A stretch of DNA of 64,000 bases from Clostridia bacterium. Its GTDB lineage: Bacteria; Bacillota; Clostridia; Oscillospirales; Acutalibacteraceae. The notes under the pieces are model-generated. The model was not told the origin of the DNA. It saw only the letters and a program-made list of their open reading frames with translations, and ran no database searches. Numbering within the stretch: the stretch's first letter is position 1; each line of letters opens with the position of its first letter. Below, piece after piece: positions 53,778 to 62,349 of the stretch. A program made the translations under genes and the position numbers. Location of the stretch: assembly GCA_017626295.1 (NCBI GenBank), contig JAGAJB010000013.1:48851-112850 (forward strand). The letters run 5' to 3'.

Positions 53778-54497
53778 ATGGCTCTTTGTCCCAAATGCTC
53801 CCACGTGTTGAATTTTTGGAACATAAAAGCAGAATGTCCCTATTGCGGTGTAAATATACCTAACTATAACTGGGAAGAGCGTCTTGACGAAGATGCCCGA
53901 AACGCTGAAGTAGCCTGGACTAAATTCAGAAAATTCACAGGTAACTTCAAAAGCGCCCTCTTCGGAAATAAATTGAGAATAGTTCGTTTTATATGCACAT
54001 TCTTACCCCTTGTTGCGTTGGTTTTACCTTTGGCAAGTTACACGATGAATCTCCCCTTCATCAACGGTGCTTCTACGAACCTCTCACTTCTCGATTTCAC
54101 ATTAAATACCCTGCTCACATTAAATTGGGGGTCACTTATTTCACTTGTTTCATCCCAAAGTTTAGGCGCCCCTGTGTTATTCTTGATGTCAGCAATATTA
54201 CTTCTGTATCTTGCAGTTGTTTTCGGTGTTTTAAACTTCATCTTCGTACTTATTAAAGCACCGTCACTTAAAGCAGGCGCAAATATGGTGCTTTGTATCG
54301 GCTCATTGCTTTGTTTCGTTTTCGCAGGCGTCTTTTTTACGGTTGCAGTATCACAAATCGGCACAACTTCCGCAGCATTTATAAACGGCTCTGTTCAATA
54401 TGGCTTGTTTGTAGGCATAGCCCTTTTCGGACTTAATGTGGCACTTAACACAATAATAAATAAAGGCTTCAAAAAACAAAGAGCCGAGCAACAATAA
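53778..54497 (+). CDS. Zinc-ribbon membrane protein of unknown function
   Basis: This 239-aa protein starts with a zinc ribbon (CPKC at 5-8 and CPYC at 21-24), then a charged segment and four or five hydrophobic helices from about residue 70 to 230. The ribbon should be cytoplasmic. It is typical of poorly characterised Clostridia membrane proteins; the function is unknown. It lies 27 bp after hom with an AAAGGATG site and probably shares its transcript. A strong terminator follows. Confidence 0.78.
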   Translation: MALCPKCSHVLNFWNIKAECPYCGVNIPNYNWEERLDEDARNAEVAWTKFRKFTGNFKSALFGNKLRIVRFICTFLPLVALVLPLASYTMNLPFINGASTNLSLLDFTLNTLLTLNWGSLISLVSSQSLGAPVLFLMSAILLLYLAVVFGVLNFIFVLIKAPSLKAGANMVLCIGSLLCFVFAGVFFTVAVSQIGTTSAAFINGSVQYGLFVGIALFGLNVALNTIINKGFKKQRAEQQ

Positions 54498-54507
54498 CAT
54501 GATACAC

Positions 54508-54555
54508 AAAAATAAACCTCGCAGTTTAATTGAACTACGAGGTTTATTTTTGTGA
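54508..54555. terminator. Bidirectional intrinsic terminator
   Basis: AAAATAAACCTCG and CGAGGTTTATTTT form a long stem extended by AGTT/AACT around TAATTG. Confidence 0.88.
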
Positions 54556-54601
54556 CTTTTCGCATTTAACACCGACAGTTATGTATTTTGTCGAGAAAGT
54601 A

Positions 54602-54635
54602 CAAAAACACCTGCCGCTTAATAAAAGCAACAGGT
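54602..54635 (-). terminator. blaR1-like gene terminator
   Basis: On the minus strand ACCTGTTGCTT pairs with AAGCGGCAGGT (11 bp with G-T pairs), followed by GTTTTTG. Confidence 0.75.
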
Positions 54636-54654
54636 TATTTTTTAATAAAAATAT

Positions 54655-55959
54655 TCAATTTATATCCTGATTGAACTCAATTGCCTGATTCAATATATCA
54701 TTGTTATAAATTATATTCTCATCAGCATCTGAAACCGCGTTACTAAATGATTGTTCCTTTTTTTCTTTATTTCTACGTCGGTCTACGATATTTTGTAAAA
54801 TCTGTTCACTATTTAAGTTTCCTGACGTTTCTTCATTTTGTTCAGATAAATCTTCTTCAACCACATCGTATATTTTATTAGCACCATCATTTTCAATGTA
54901 TAGTTCGGTTACGGTTTCTGTCACACGTTCTTTCTCAATAACCGACTCTGTTGTTTCAGAAACTTCGGTAACAGGAACAGTTTCGATAACCGGAACAGTT
55001 TCGGGAACAGTAACAGGCTCGGTTGTTTCAACAACAAGTGTAGTTTCCTCGGGTTTCGGTTCCGTCTTTTCTTCCTGTGCTTTTACGGGAGTTGTCATAA
55101 AGCACACCGCAACCACCACACAAGCTACTGCTGAAATTATCAAAATTGCAGATTTTACTTTTTTAAAATTAACAGTATTCTTTACTCTCTCTTTTATTCC
55201 TACTTCACCAAAAGCTACGGGGCAAGCGGAGATTTTAACTTTTTCAACACCGATATTGCAAAGGGCAAGTGCATATTTTTTGCGATTTTCTTCGGTCATA
55301 TCTTTCACTACAATTTCATCGCAAAGGAGTTCTATATCTTTACAAAAAAGAATATAACCAACCCATACAAGAGGATTAAACCAATGAACACATAATAACC
55401 CGAATCCAAGGGCTTTCAATATATGGTCAAGACATTTAATATGCGTTTTCTCGTGTTTTATAACACAGTTAAATGTATCACTATCCATATCATACGGAAT
55501 ATATATTTTAGGTTTTATAAAACCGCAAACAAAGGGCGAATCCACCTTTTCGCTTTGATATATGTTGTCTTCAAGTAGTACCGCATCGGATATTTTTCTT
55601 TTTAATCTTATAAAACTTATTAAACCGTATATTAACAAACCGACTGCCACAACTGCCCATACAACAGGTAAAATCTGCAAGAAATCAAAAGACTCCGTTG
55701 CAGCCGCTTGTGTCGGAACTGAAGTGATATTACCACCTACTAAAGTTTCATTTGAAAGCACATTAGTGGTTTGCGGAACAAGGCTTAAAACACTTTCAAA
55801 AGAAATCGGAACTGAAAGCCTCAAACCAACTAAAACCCACAAAATTTTTCTAAAAACTTTTGAAGATTTGCGGAGTAATAATCTTGCCAAAATCACCGCT
55901 ACTATCAAATATGAAGCGTCAACAGACAACTTTAATATACAACTAAAAATTTCACTCAT
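54655..55959 (-). CDS. BlaR1-like M56-family membrane metallopeptidase sensor
   Basis: This is a 434-aa transmembrane zinc peptidase. Helices lie at about 15-30, 36-60 and 95-118, the cytoplasmic zinc domain carries HEKTH at 169-173 with ELLCDEIVV at 210-217 as the later ligand region, and a fourth helix lies near 263-282. In BlaR1/MecR1 this domain cleaves the BlaI/MecI repressor once an extracellular penicillin-binding domain is acylated. Here that domain is absent: the C-terminal 150 residues are a Thr/Val/Glu-rich, repeat-like tail (several TVPV/ETTE units). The ligand must therefore differ or bind elsewhere. It lies downstream of the FN3 gene, with blaI further upstream. ATG 55959 is preferred over a GTG four codons earlier. 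Confidence 0.88.
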   Translation of the reverse strand: MSEIFSCILKLSVDASYLIVAVILARLLLRKSSKVFRKILWVLVGLRLSVPISFESVLSLVPQTTNVLSNETLVGGNITSVPTQAAATESFDFLQILPVVWAVVAVGLLIYGLISFIRLKRKISDAVLLEDNIYQSEKVDSPFVCGFIKPKIYIPYDMDSDTFNCVIKHEKTHIKCLDHILKALGFGLLCVHWFNPLVWVGYILFCKDIELLCDEIVVKDMTEENRKKYALALCNIGVEKVKISACPVAFGEVGIKERVKNTVNFKKVKSAILIISAVACVVVAVCFMTTPVKAQEEKTEPKPEETTLVVETTEPVTVPETVPVIETVPVTEVSETTESVIEKERVTETVTELYIENDGANKIYDVVEEDLSEQNEETSGNLNSEQILQNIVDRRRNKEKKEQSFSNAVSDADENIIYNNDILNQAIEFNQDIN

Positions 55960-56003
55960 TGTTTTTGCCACCTAAAGCTACAATTTTCTAACTGATTAAA
56001 CCA

Positions 56004-56032
56004 ACTCTATTCTATATGATTTGTCTGATTTT
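56004..56032 (-). promoter_or_regulatory. Promoter of the blaR1-like gene
   Basis: Read on the minus strand, TTGACA lies close to 56033-56038 and TAGAAT about 17 bp further on (near 56010-56015). It has no clear copy of the palindrome seen at blaI. Confidence 0.65.
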
Positions 56033-56043
56033 GTCAAACTATG

Positions 56044-56078
56044 TTTACAGCCCTTGCATTTTTGCAAGGGCTGTAAAA
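56044..56078. terminator. Hairpin terminator between the FN3 and blaR1-like genes
   Basis: TTTACAGCCCTTGCA pairs with TGCAAGGGCTGTAAA around TTT. The stem is very strong; the T-run on the minus strand is short. Confidence 0.7.
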
Positions 56079-56084
56079 TCAGAA

Positions 56085-59000
56085 TTAGTTGTATTTTACA
56101 TATTTTCCTATGTAACTTGAAAGTGTTGAGCCTGAATATGCTCTGACGGTATAATAATATTCTGTACCTGATTTTGCTGTTGTATCCAAGTAAGAAACTG
56201 TTGCACCATCCGCAACTTTACCTATTAACACCCAATTTGATGATGGTGTTTTTCTGTAAACATAATAGCCTTCTGCACCCTTAACCTTATTCCAACCAAG
56301 ATTAACACCTTTGGTAGTATTAGTGGCACTATTGATAGTCGGCATTGAAAGGCTTATAGCAGAAACACCCTTTATATCATGAAAGCTATCCAAATAGATC
56401 GTATTGCCATTCGAACTAACAACAGTTTTAGGCACTCTTACTGTATAGGTGTATTTTACGCCATTTTCTACAGTTTCATCTTTATAATAATTATACCATT
56501 TACCGTCAATAAATTTTCGCTGGTCATGGGCGCTGGCATTAATACACGTCCAACTTGCTTCATTCTCTGCTTTTCTGAAAATCCTATAGTTTGTTTCAAC
56601 TTGTTCCGCCCAATAAACTGTTATACACCCATCACTTTCACTTTGAGCTTTATAGAGTTTAGGAACCTTTTGGGATGATATTGATGCATTATATCTTACA
56701 TATTGTAAATCAGACACTCTTGCATCAATATCCACTGACACCTCTACCCCCGGATACACATCAACCTCCAGAAGTGTTTCGTAAACTCCACTTCCGTCGC
56801 TTTCTACTTTTATGGTTTTATCTATGCCGGCTTTCCTATCTCTGTAAGTTATCAGATATTCCTTTGCTCCAGCAACACCTTCCCAAGTAAACCAAACACC
56901 ATTATGCTGTAATTTTGCTGTGGCTTTACCAGCAACTCCGCCAACAAACGTTTGGGTATATTGGTTGGCGTCAACAGGAGTTGACTTTCCATCTTTATGA
57001 TAAACAATAGAAATTGTATACTCGCCTTTACTGTTGCCAATAGGGAAATTGTACCCAATTATATCTGCACTACCGTTACTTTCCCCATAGTACAACTTCT
57101 CCCACATTTCTCTTTTGTAATTATATCCGTAAATATCATATTCAAAATCCGGATTCAACCCTGACACATAAATTCTTCTTTGACCACTATCACACGTTTG
57201 TACAAATCTTACAGTTTCGTTACTTTCAACTGCATCCACAGGTAATCTGGCAAAAGAGACTTCCGTATAATCAACATGCTCATAGTCAGCATAAACACTT
57301 TTGATTGCATATTTATATGACTTATCGCCGTCAATTGATGTGTCTATATATTCTATCTTTGATTGATCCGCACTGCCATTAACTGTAGTTAAAAACTCAT
57401 ATTCACCTGAAGTTTCACCGTCATCTGAAATGAGCGCCCTATATATATTATATTTATCAACTTTGGAATTTGAATTCCAAACGAAATAGTTACCTGCTAC
57501 CCTTATTTCAGAATGTAAGCCTATTATATGGGGATAATAATTTAAACTAACAACATCGCTGAATTCACCATATGACTGATCTTTATAAATACCACGAACA
57601 CGATATTTCAGTTCTCCTACTCTATCCGGTACAAAATAGGAGGCTGTTATATCTTCATAAAAATACGGATCAACAGTTTTTAAAAATTCCCATTCGCCTG
57701 CTTCATTCTCTGTATAAATTTCGTATGCAGTTGCATACTGGATTTTCTTCCACTCCAAGAAAATTTCATTGCCGGATTGTTCACACGAAGATATAACCGG
57801 TGCATCAAGCAACACATAATTTATACCTGCACTTATGTAACTCCCTCTGACACCTACACCCTCTGCGCGAACTGTATAAGTATAGGATTTTCCTTGCTCT
57901 GCTGTTTCATCAACAAATGATGTAATGAATTTTTTAGTTTTACCAATTTCTTTCCAATAATTACGTGTATTAAAGTCGCGTCGATAAATTGTATAACCGG
58001 TTGCGCCAGCAACCAAATTCCAATCAATTTTGATTCCATCATCCACCTTATTGACCGCTGTCATTTCCGGTGCTGCAACATAGTCTACCGCTTTACCATC
58101 ATAATAATAGCTGAAAGCATTACCTGTACTTGTGGGAATTAAGGCACGAACAGTGTATCTGTAATTGTTTCCGCTTTGCGCAGTAGTATCATAAAACACC
58201 GTTCCTGTATGGTTGCTTTTCAGAAGCACCCATCCGTCGTTGTTCTCTTTACGGTAAATATAATATTTTGCAGTAGAACCCACGCTGTTCCACTTAACTT
58301 GTATTTTATTATCAGCACTCGCGCTTACAGAATTTACAACCGGTGCGGCTGCATAATGCGAAGTAACACCAGTGTAATGGAATCTTGTAAGATTTCCATT
58401 TTTATCTTCGCCTCTTACTGTATAAACATATCTACCACTCTTATTTTTTACTGTTTTATCTGTAAAAATCACTTTTGAACCATTAACTGTTCCTACTTTT
58501 ACCCACTGTGTCCCCATCAAAGGACGGCGGTAAATATGGTATTTAACAGTCGCAGCATTAAGTCTGTACCAAGCAACTGTCGGACCATCAACCAGTGTAC
58601 CTACATACTTTAAACCTACCATTTGCTGGTTATACGACGGAAGTCGATTAACAACTATTTTGAAGGTTGTCAGCGAAGACCTTGAAATTTTGACATTTTC
58701 ATTACTATCAATATCTGCAGCGTAGGTAACACAGTAATATGTACCTGTTGTAAATGTTCTGAGTAATTGTATATATGGAGTGTATGTATATTTACCAGAA
58801 TTCTCGCAATAAGTAAAATCACCTGTTACAAGTTTGGTACAGTTTTCATCCGAATATATCTCATAAAAGAAATATATATCACTTGACTTTGCATTAATAT
58901 AAAAATTTATATAATCATAATTTCCGTTAAGATATACCGTTGAAACCGTTTTGCTTAAATTATAATTAGCGGGCAACATATATCCGTAATCTCTATTTGT

Positions 59001-59096
59001 TGTAGAAACGCTTACCGCTTCAGCACCCACACTTACAACACTAAAGGAAACTACCATTACCAAAAGTATTGCTAAGGCTCTTTTTATCTTTTTCAT
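56085..59096 (-). CDS. Large secreted protein with tandem fibronectin-III-like domains
   Basis: This exported protein has about 1003 aa. Residues 1-26 are a signal peptide (IKRALAILLVMVVSFSVVSVGAEA). After an N-terminal domain of about 150 residues come eight to ten FN3-like repeats of 85-100 residues, recognisable by recurring phrases: KYHIYRRP, KYYIYRKEN, GYTIYRRDF, GYYVYRKTP, each followed by a strand ending YTVRA or similar. The last repeat ends YTVRAYSGSTLSSYIGKYVKYN. I see no enzymatic domain, sortase motif or transmembrane tail, so it is probably released or held non-covalently. It lies between blaI and blaR1-like genes and shares an operator-like sequence with blaI, so it is likely the regulated output. 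A GGAGAG site precedes ATG 59096. Confidence 0.88.
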   Translation of the reverse strand: MKKIKRALAILLVMVVSFSVVSVGAEAVSVSTTNRDYGYMLPANYNLSKTVSTVYLNGNYDYINFYINAKSSDIYFFYEIYSDENCTKLVTGDFTYCENSGKYTYTPYIQLLRTFTTGTYYCVTYAADIDSNENVKISRSSLTTFKIVVNRLPSYNQQMVGLKYVGTLVDGPTVAWYRLNAATVKYHIYRRPLMGTQWVKVGTVNGSKVIFTDKTVKNKSGRYVYTVRGEDKNGNLTRFHYTGVTSHYAAAPVVNSVSASADNKIQVKWNSVGSTAKYYIYRKENNDGWVLLKSNHTGTVFYDTTAQSGNNYRYTVRALIPTSTGNAFSYYYDGKAVDYVAAPEMTAVNKVDDGIKIDWNLVAGATGYTIYRRDFNTRNYWKEIGKTKKFITSFVDETAEQGKSYTYTVRAEGVGVRGSYISAGINYVLLDAPVISSCEQSGNEIFLEWKKIQYATAYEIYTENEAGEWEFLKTVDPYFYEDITASYFVPDRVGELKYRVRGIYKDQSYGEFSDVVSLNYYPHIIGLHSEIRVAGNYFVWNSNSKVDKYNIYRALISDDGETSGEYEFLTTVNGSADQSKIEYIDTSIDGDKSYKYAIKSVYADYEHVDYTEVSFARLPVDAVESNETVRFVQTCDSGQRRIYVSGLNPDFEYDIYGYNYKREMWEKLYYGESNGSADIIGYNFPIGNSKGEYTISIVYHKDGKSTPVDANQYTQTFVGGVAGKATAKLQHNGVWFTWEGVAGAKEYLITYRDRKAGIDKTIKVESDGSGVYETLLEVDVYPGVEVSVDIDARVSDLQYVRYNASISSQKVPKLYKAQSESDGCITVYWAEQVETNYRIFRKAENEASWTCINASAHDQRKFIDGKWYNYYKDETVENGVKYTYTVRVPKTVVSSNGNTIYLDSFHDIKGVSAISLSMPTINSATNTTKGVNLGWNKVKGAEGYYVYRKTPSSNWVLIGKVADGATVSYLDTTAKSGTEYYYTVRAYSGSTLSSYIGKYVKYN

Positions 59097-59147
59097 AGTT
59101 TTCTCTCCTTTTTGCACAAAAAGTTTAATGCGTTAGACCACATTTTT

Positions 59148-59176
59148 ATTTTAATTCATTAGTATAAATTTGTCAA
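59148..59176 (-). promoter_or_regulatory. Promoter of the FN3 gene with BlaI-operator-like half site
   Basis: Read on the minus strand, TTGACA (59171-59176) and TAAAAT (59148-59153) are separated by 17 bp. The stretch TTGACAAATTTATA (14 nt) is identical to the blaI promoter region, including the left half of its palindrome. Confidence 0.82.
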
Positions 59177-59183
59177 TACAAAA

Positions 59184-59218
59184 ACAAAAACTTGCTCTGT
59201 AAAATACAGAACAAGTTG
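59184..59218 (-). terminator. blaI terminator
   Basis: On the minus strand AACTTGTTCTGT pairs with ACAGAGCAAGTT around ATTTT, followed by TTTGTTTTTG. Confidence 0.85.
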
Positions 59219-59230
59219 CTGAATTTATTA

Positions 59231-59590
59231 TTACTCGCCACTAGATTTTATAATATTCTGAATCTCTTCCATATCTTTCTGCGAAAGTTTTTGTCTTTTT
59301 GCAAAGGCGGCAATAAACGCAGGGACAGAACCCTCAAATTTCTTTTCGAGAAGTTCATCCATTTCAGACACCTGCACTTCCTCTTTACTGAAAATTGAAG
59401 TTACGATAGAGCCGTCTTTTTTAATAATACCTCTGTCACATAATCTTTTAATAACGGTATATGTAGTTGTTCGTGACCAACCAAGTCTTTCTTTGCTTAT
59501 GGAAGCAAGTTGAGAACAACTTGCAGGTTCATTTTCCCACATTATTAAACAAAATCTGTATTCACTTTCAAAAACTTTGGGTACATTCAT
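59231..59590 (-). CDS. blaI: BlaI/MecI/CopY-family repressor
   Basis: This 119-aa dimeric winged-helix repressor has VPKVFESEYRFCLIMWENEPASCSQL as the first helices and WSRTTTYTVIKRLCDRGIIKK as the recognition helix and wing, with a helical dimerisation C-terminus (VPAFIAAFAKRQKLSQKDMEEI) where BlaR1 proteases cut in staphylococci. It is paired with a BlaR1-like sensor 3.3 kb away on the same strand. No beta-lactamase or penicillin-binding protein gene lies near, so the target is probably the intervening FN3 gene and itself. Confidence 0.92.
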   Translation of the reverse strand: MNVPKVFESEYRFCLIMWENEPASCSQLASISKERLGWSRTTTYTVIKRLCDRGIIKKDGSIVTSIFSKEEVQVSEMDELLEKKFEGSVPAFIAAFAKRQKLSQKDMEEIQNIIKSSGE

Positions 59591-59625
59591 TTTTTAACAC
59601 CCCGTAAACTTATTTATATTTATAT

Positions 59626-59653
59626 ATTATACGAATTTCTATAAATTTGTCAA
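59626..59653 (-). promoter_or_regulatory. Promoter of blaI
   Basis: Read on the minus strand, TTGACA (59648-59653) and TATAAT (59626-59631) are separated by 16 bp. Confidence 0.85.
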
Positions 59654-59660
59654 TTTATAG
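59639..59660. promoter_or_regulatory. Palindromic operator over the blaI promoter
   Basis: CTATAAATT and AATTTATAG are perfect 9-bp arms around TGTC, covering the -35 box. Its place fits autorepression by BlaI; the sequence differs from the classic staphylococcal operator but has the same spacing style. Confidence 0.72.
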
Positions 59661-59667
59661 AAAAAAA

Positions 59668-59705
59668 TAAATTGCCCGAATTTCTGTTTTCGGGCAATTT
59701 TTTTA
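59668..59705. terminator. Bidirectional intrinsic terminator
   Basis: AAATTGCCCGAA and TTCGGGCAATTT form a 12-bp stem, with A-run and T-run on the flanks. It ends the murT-gatD operon on the minus strand just upstream of the blaI promoter. Confidence 0.88.
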
Positions 59706-60413
59706 TTCAGCAAAAACTATATCTGTTTTAAATTCTTTAAGACGGACATCGTATGCTTTCATAATATCCTCTTTGAAAGCCAACTGCGGATTTTCCACCC
59801 CTAGTTTTTTCATAAGGTGTTCGGTAAACATAGGGTTCTGAATAAGGAAAGGACCTAAAAGGTATGTTCCGAAAAGGTTGTTTCGGTTTATACCCTCGGT
59901 TTTAGCATCAACAGTTGAGCCGTAACCTTTGGTAACTGTCAGGAAATTATCCTCATTTTTAATACCGTAGCAATGAGAGAAACGGCTGGTGTAACCAACG
60001 ATTTCCATATCTCCGTATTTACCTAGGAACAAAGAATTGTAGCGTTTCGGAATAGTGCGCTCCGCATAAAAATCAAAAATGCCTAATCCCTCAATTTTTT
60101 CACCGTCAGGCTTTTTGATGTATTCGCCCATAATCTCAAAGGTGTTACCTGTCATAAGGAATATAACGCCCTTATCAATTAACTCTTTAATTCTCTGTTC
60201 GTGTCCTTTGAGCCTTGAAAGTATACGTTCCTGGTTGGATTCACTGCAAGAGCCGAAATACACCATATCCACATCTTCCGTAAGAAAATGCGGCATCTCG
60301 CTGACAGGAGTTTTAACAAACTCTGCATCGGGAAGGCACATTTCAAAATAGCGCATATTTGCCTTGTCGCCGAACAAACAACAAATTTCGGGATAAAGAA
60401 CCTCAATTTTCAT
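59703..60413 (-). CDS. GatD-like class I glutamine amidotransferase-fold protein, catalytic residues apparently missing
   Basis: This 236-aa protein has the CobB/CobQ-like amidotransferase fold of GatD, the partner of MurT in lipid II amidation. Family blocks are visible: VLYPEICCLFGDKANMRYFE at the start, VYFGSCSESNQE, LGIFDFYAERT and GYTSRFSHCYG. At the nucleophile elbow, where GatD has CGGYQ, this protein reads TGNTF (88-92), and at the catalytic histidine, where GatD has GTYLHGP, it reads GTYLLGP (182-188). Both the cysteine and the histidine are thus replaced by my alignment. It overlaps murT by 11 bp and so is certainly its partner. It may bind MurT without glutaminase activity, or MurT may use free ammonia. 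Confidence 0.82.
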   Translation of the reverse strand: MKIEVLYPEICCLFGDKANMRYFEMCLPDAEFVKTPVSEMPHFLTEDVDMVYFGSCSESNQERILSRLKGHEQRIKELIDKGVIFLMTGNTFEIMGEYIKKPDGEKIEGLGIFDFYAERTIPKRYNSLFLGKYGDMEIVGYTSRFSHCYGIKNEDNFLTVTKGYGSTVDAKTEGINRNNLFGTYLLGPFLIQNPMFTEHLMKKLGVENPQLAFKEDIMKAYDVRLKEFKTDIVFAE

Positions 60414-61800
60414 TATTGTTCACCGCCTTTAAATTATGTGCCTCAGTAAAAACTGTTTTGATTTTCGCTTCAACTTTGCAAGCAAGGTCGTATGTGGAAG
60501 TATCGTGGAGAAGATAAAGTTTATCAATATCTTTATCCATAATATCCACCGCTTTAAACTCATCCTCTTCGCAAAGGATACGGTCTTCAGAAACACCCGC
60601 AATAAGAAGTCTGAGTTTATAGTCAAAGCAACGGGGACCCGCAAGCACAATTTGTTTTATATCGGGAGTGTTAAGGAATTCAAAGTCGGCATCATATATC
60701 CAACCCATAAATTCCGAAGAGTCTCGACGTTCAAACAAATCGTCTATCATTATAAATACAGTTCTTGCACCTGTTTCGTGACCTACGAAATCAAGTGTTC
60801 TCGAACAGGAAACAGAGTTCTGACCTTTTGCCATTGTACGAACAATTTCGGTCTTGCCCGCTTTATCCTCTTTATAACGTGTCTGGGTAACACTGATTTT
60901 GCGCATATAGTCTTTGACTTTTTCAAGGTCAACACCGAATTCCGACATAAGACTTACTGCCGCAAGTTCATTATAAATATTATAAAGAGCTCTGTTTACC
61001 ATAGGATAAACGTTTTCGGTTTCGCCGTGTTTTACGGTAATCGTTTTATTTTCGTAGTCAATATTTGTAAGTCGGTAATCGGCATCGTATGACTTAAATC
61101 CGCACTTGGGACAGTAAGCGTTACCGATATGATGATAACGAAGATAATTGAATTTTAACTTCTCATCACAAACAGGACATATAGAAAAATCGTTAATGAG
61201 ATTCACACACTCGGTAACATCAGTATCCAACTTATCAATGCCGAAATAAACGCGGACATTATCCTTTAATAACTGTGAGGACTGCAAGCAGTCTGCATTA
61301 AGAATAAGTTTTGTAGTTTTGGGAACATAAGTATCAAGAATACTGAAAATATATTCGGGATGTGCGTTTCTTTTAATTGAATCTCTGAAAAGGTTTGTAA
61401 CAATAAGATAATCGGGTTTAATAAAAGGTAAAATAAGCCTTGAAAATCTTTCGTCAACCTCAAGCACAAGTGCATCAATTTTAGGTTTACCGAAAACGCT
61501 GACACTGTGTGTTAACGCAGTGGCTACACCTGTATTGATATTGGAACCGTATCTGTTTGAAACAACTTTCATACCGCTTTGGGCGAGAATATCCGCAACC
61601 ATATTGGTAGTGGTTGTTTTACCGTTTGTTCCCGTAACACAAAGAACATTGGGTGATTTTTTCGTTCTTGCCAGATAATCAGGGCAAATTTTAAGTGCAA
61701 TATACCCGGGGTACATTGTTGCATTTCTTTTAAGAAATCTCAGCAACATATATACCGCTTTTGATGCCCAAAGGGCAATAAAATATCTAATGCGACCCAT
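60403..61800 (-). CDS. murT: MurT-type lipid II isoglutaminyl synthase, Mur-ligase subunit
   Basis: This 465-aa cytoplasmic Mur-ligase-fold protein, with GatD, amidates the D-glutamate of lipid II. The P-loop VTGTNGKTTTTNM lies at 55-67, the segment NRYGSNINTGVATALT follows, and a four-cysteine zinc ribbon (C208, C211, C230, C233) is inserted in the central domain, as in other MurT proteins. The C-terminal DUF1727 region carries IDDLFERRDSSEFMGWIYDADFE. All landmarks are intact, unlike the GatD partner. It lies just downstream of mscL on the same strand. Confidence 0.93.
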   Translation of the reverse strand: MGRIRYFIALWASKAVYMLLRFLKRNATMYPGYIALKICPDYLARTKKSPNVLCVTGTNGKTTTTNMVADILAQSGMKVVSNRYGSNINTGVATALTHSVSVFGKPKIDALVLEVDERFSRLILPFIKPDYLIVTNLFRDSIKRNAHPEYIFSILDTYVPKTTKLILNADCLQSSQLLKDNVRVYFGIDKLDTDVTECVNLINDFSICPVCDEKLKFNYLRYHHIGNAYCPKCGFKSYDADYRLTNIDYENKTITVKHGETENVYPMVNRALYNIYNELAAVSLMSEFGVDLEKVKDYMRKISVTQTRYKEDKAGKTEIVRTMAKGQNSVSCSRTLDFVGHETGARTVFIMIDDLFERRDSSEFMGWIYDADFEFLNTPDIKQIVLAGPRCFDYKLRLLIAGVSEDRILCEEDEFKAVDIMDKDIDKLYLLHDTSTYDLACKVEAKIKTVFTEAHNLKAVNNNEN

Positions 61801-61805
61801 TAGTA

Positions 61806-62261
61806 TTATTCAACCTCCGAAGTACAGTGGGGACAACGTGTTGCTTCAATAGCAATTTCGCTCTTACAGAAGGGACAAACTTTTGTAGTAGCAGCCTCTA
61901 CAACTGCTTCTTCCTTTTTGCCCATACCTCTGATTTTATTTATACCCTTAACAAGAAGGAATATAACAAATGCGGTAAGTAAGAAATCAATTACACCCTG
62001 AACAAAGAGGCCGTAGTTGATGGTTGAAGCACCGGCTTTAACTGCTGCATCAAGAGTTGCATACTCGTTACCGTCGAGGGCAACAAATAAATCTGTAAAA
62101 GAAACTCTGCCTGTAAGAAGTGTAATAACGGGTGTTATAATGTTTTCAACAAGGCTTTTTACGATACCGGAAAAAGCACTACCTATAATAACACCGACTG
62201 CAAGGTCAATTACATTGCCCTTAGCAATAAAATCTTTAAATTCTGAAAAAAACTTTTTCAT
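61806..62261 (-). CDS. mscL: Large-conductance mechanosensitive channel with C-terminal zinc ribbon
   Basis: This 151-aa membrane channel opens under hypo-osmotic shock. TM1 with GNVIDLAVGVIIGSAFSGIV and TM2 with GVIDFLLTAFVIFLLVKGINK are typical. The C-terminal helix is replaced or extended by a zinc ribbon (CPFC and CPHC near 128-146), a variant found in some Gram-positives. ATG 62261 lies 12 nt after AAGGAG; an earlier ATG at 62273 touches that site. It lies five bases upstream of murT. Confidence 0.93.
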   Translation of the reverse strand: MKKFFSEFKDFIAKGNVIDLAVGVIIGSAFSGIVKSLVENIITPVITLLTGRVSFTDLFVALDGNEYATLDAAVKAGASTINYGLFVQGVIDFLLTAFVIFLLVKGINKIRGMGKKEEAVVEAATTKVCPFCKSEIAIEATRCPHCTSEVE

Positions 62262-62349
62262 AAAACAAAACATCTCCTTATATTATTTTTTGTAATTATA
62301 TCATACATAATTTGCCTTTTAAAGTGTTTTTTCGCATTTTCAAAAACTT

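Noticed and set aside
54655..59590. The BlaR1/BlaI pair read as a beta-lactam resistance locus.
   Set aside because: There is no beta-lactamase or penicillin-binding gene, and the sensor lacks the penicillin-binding domain.
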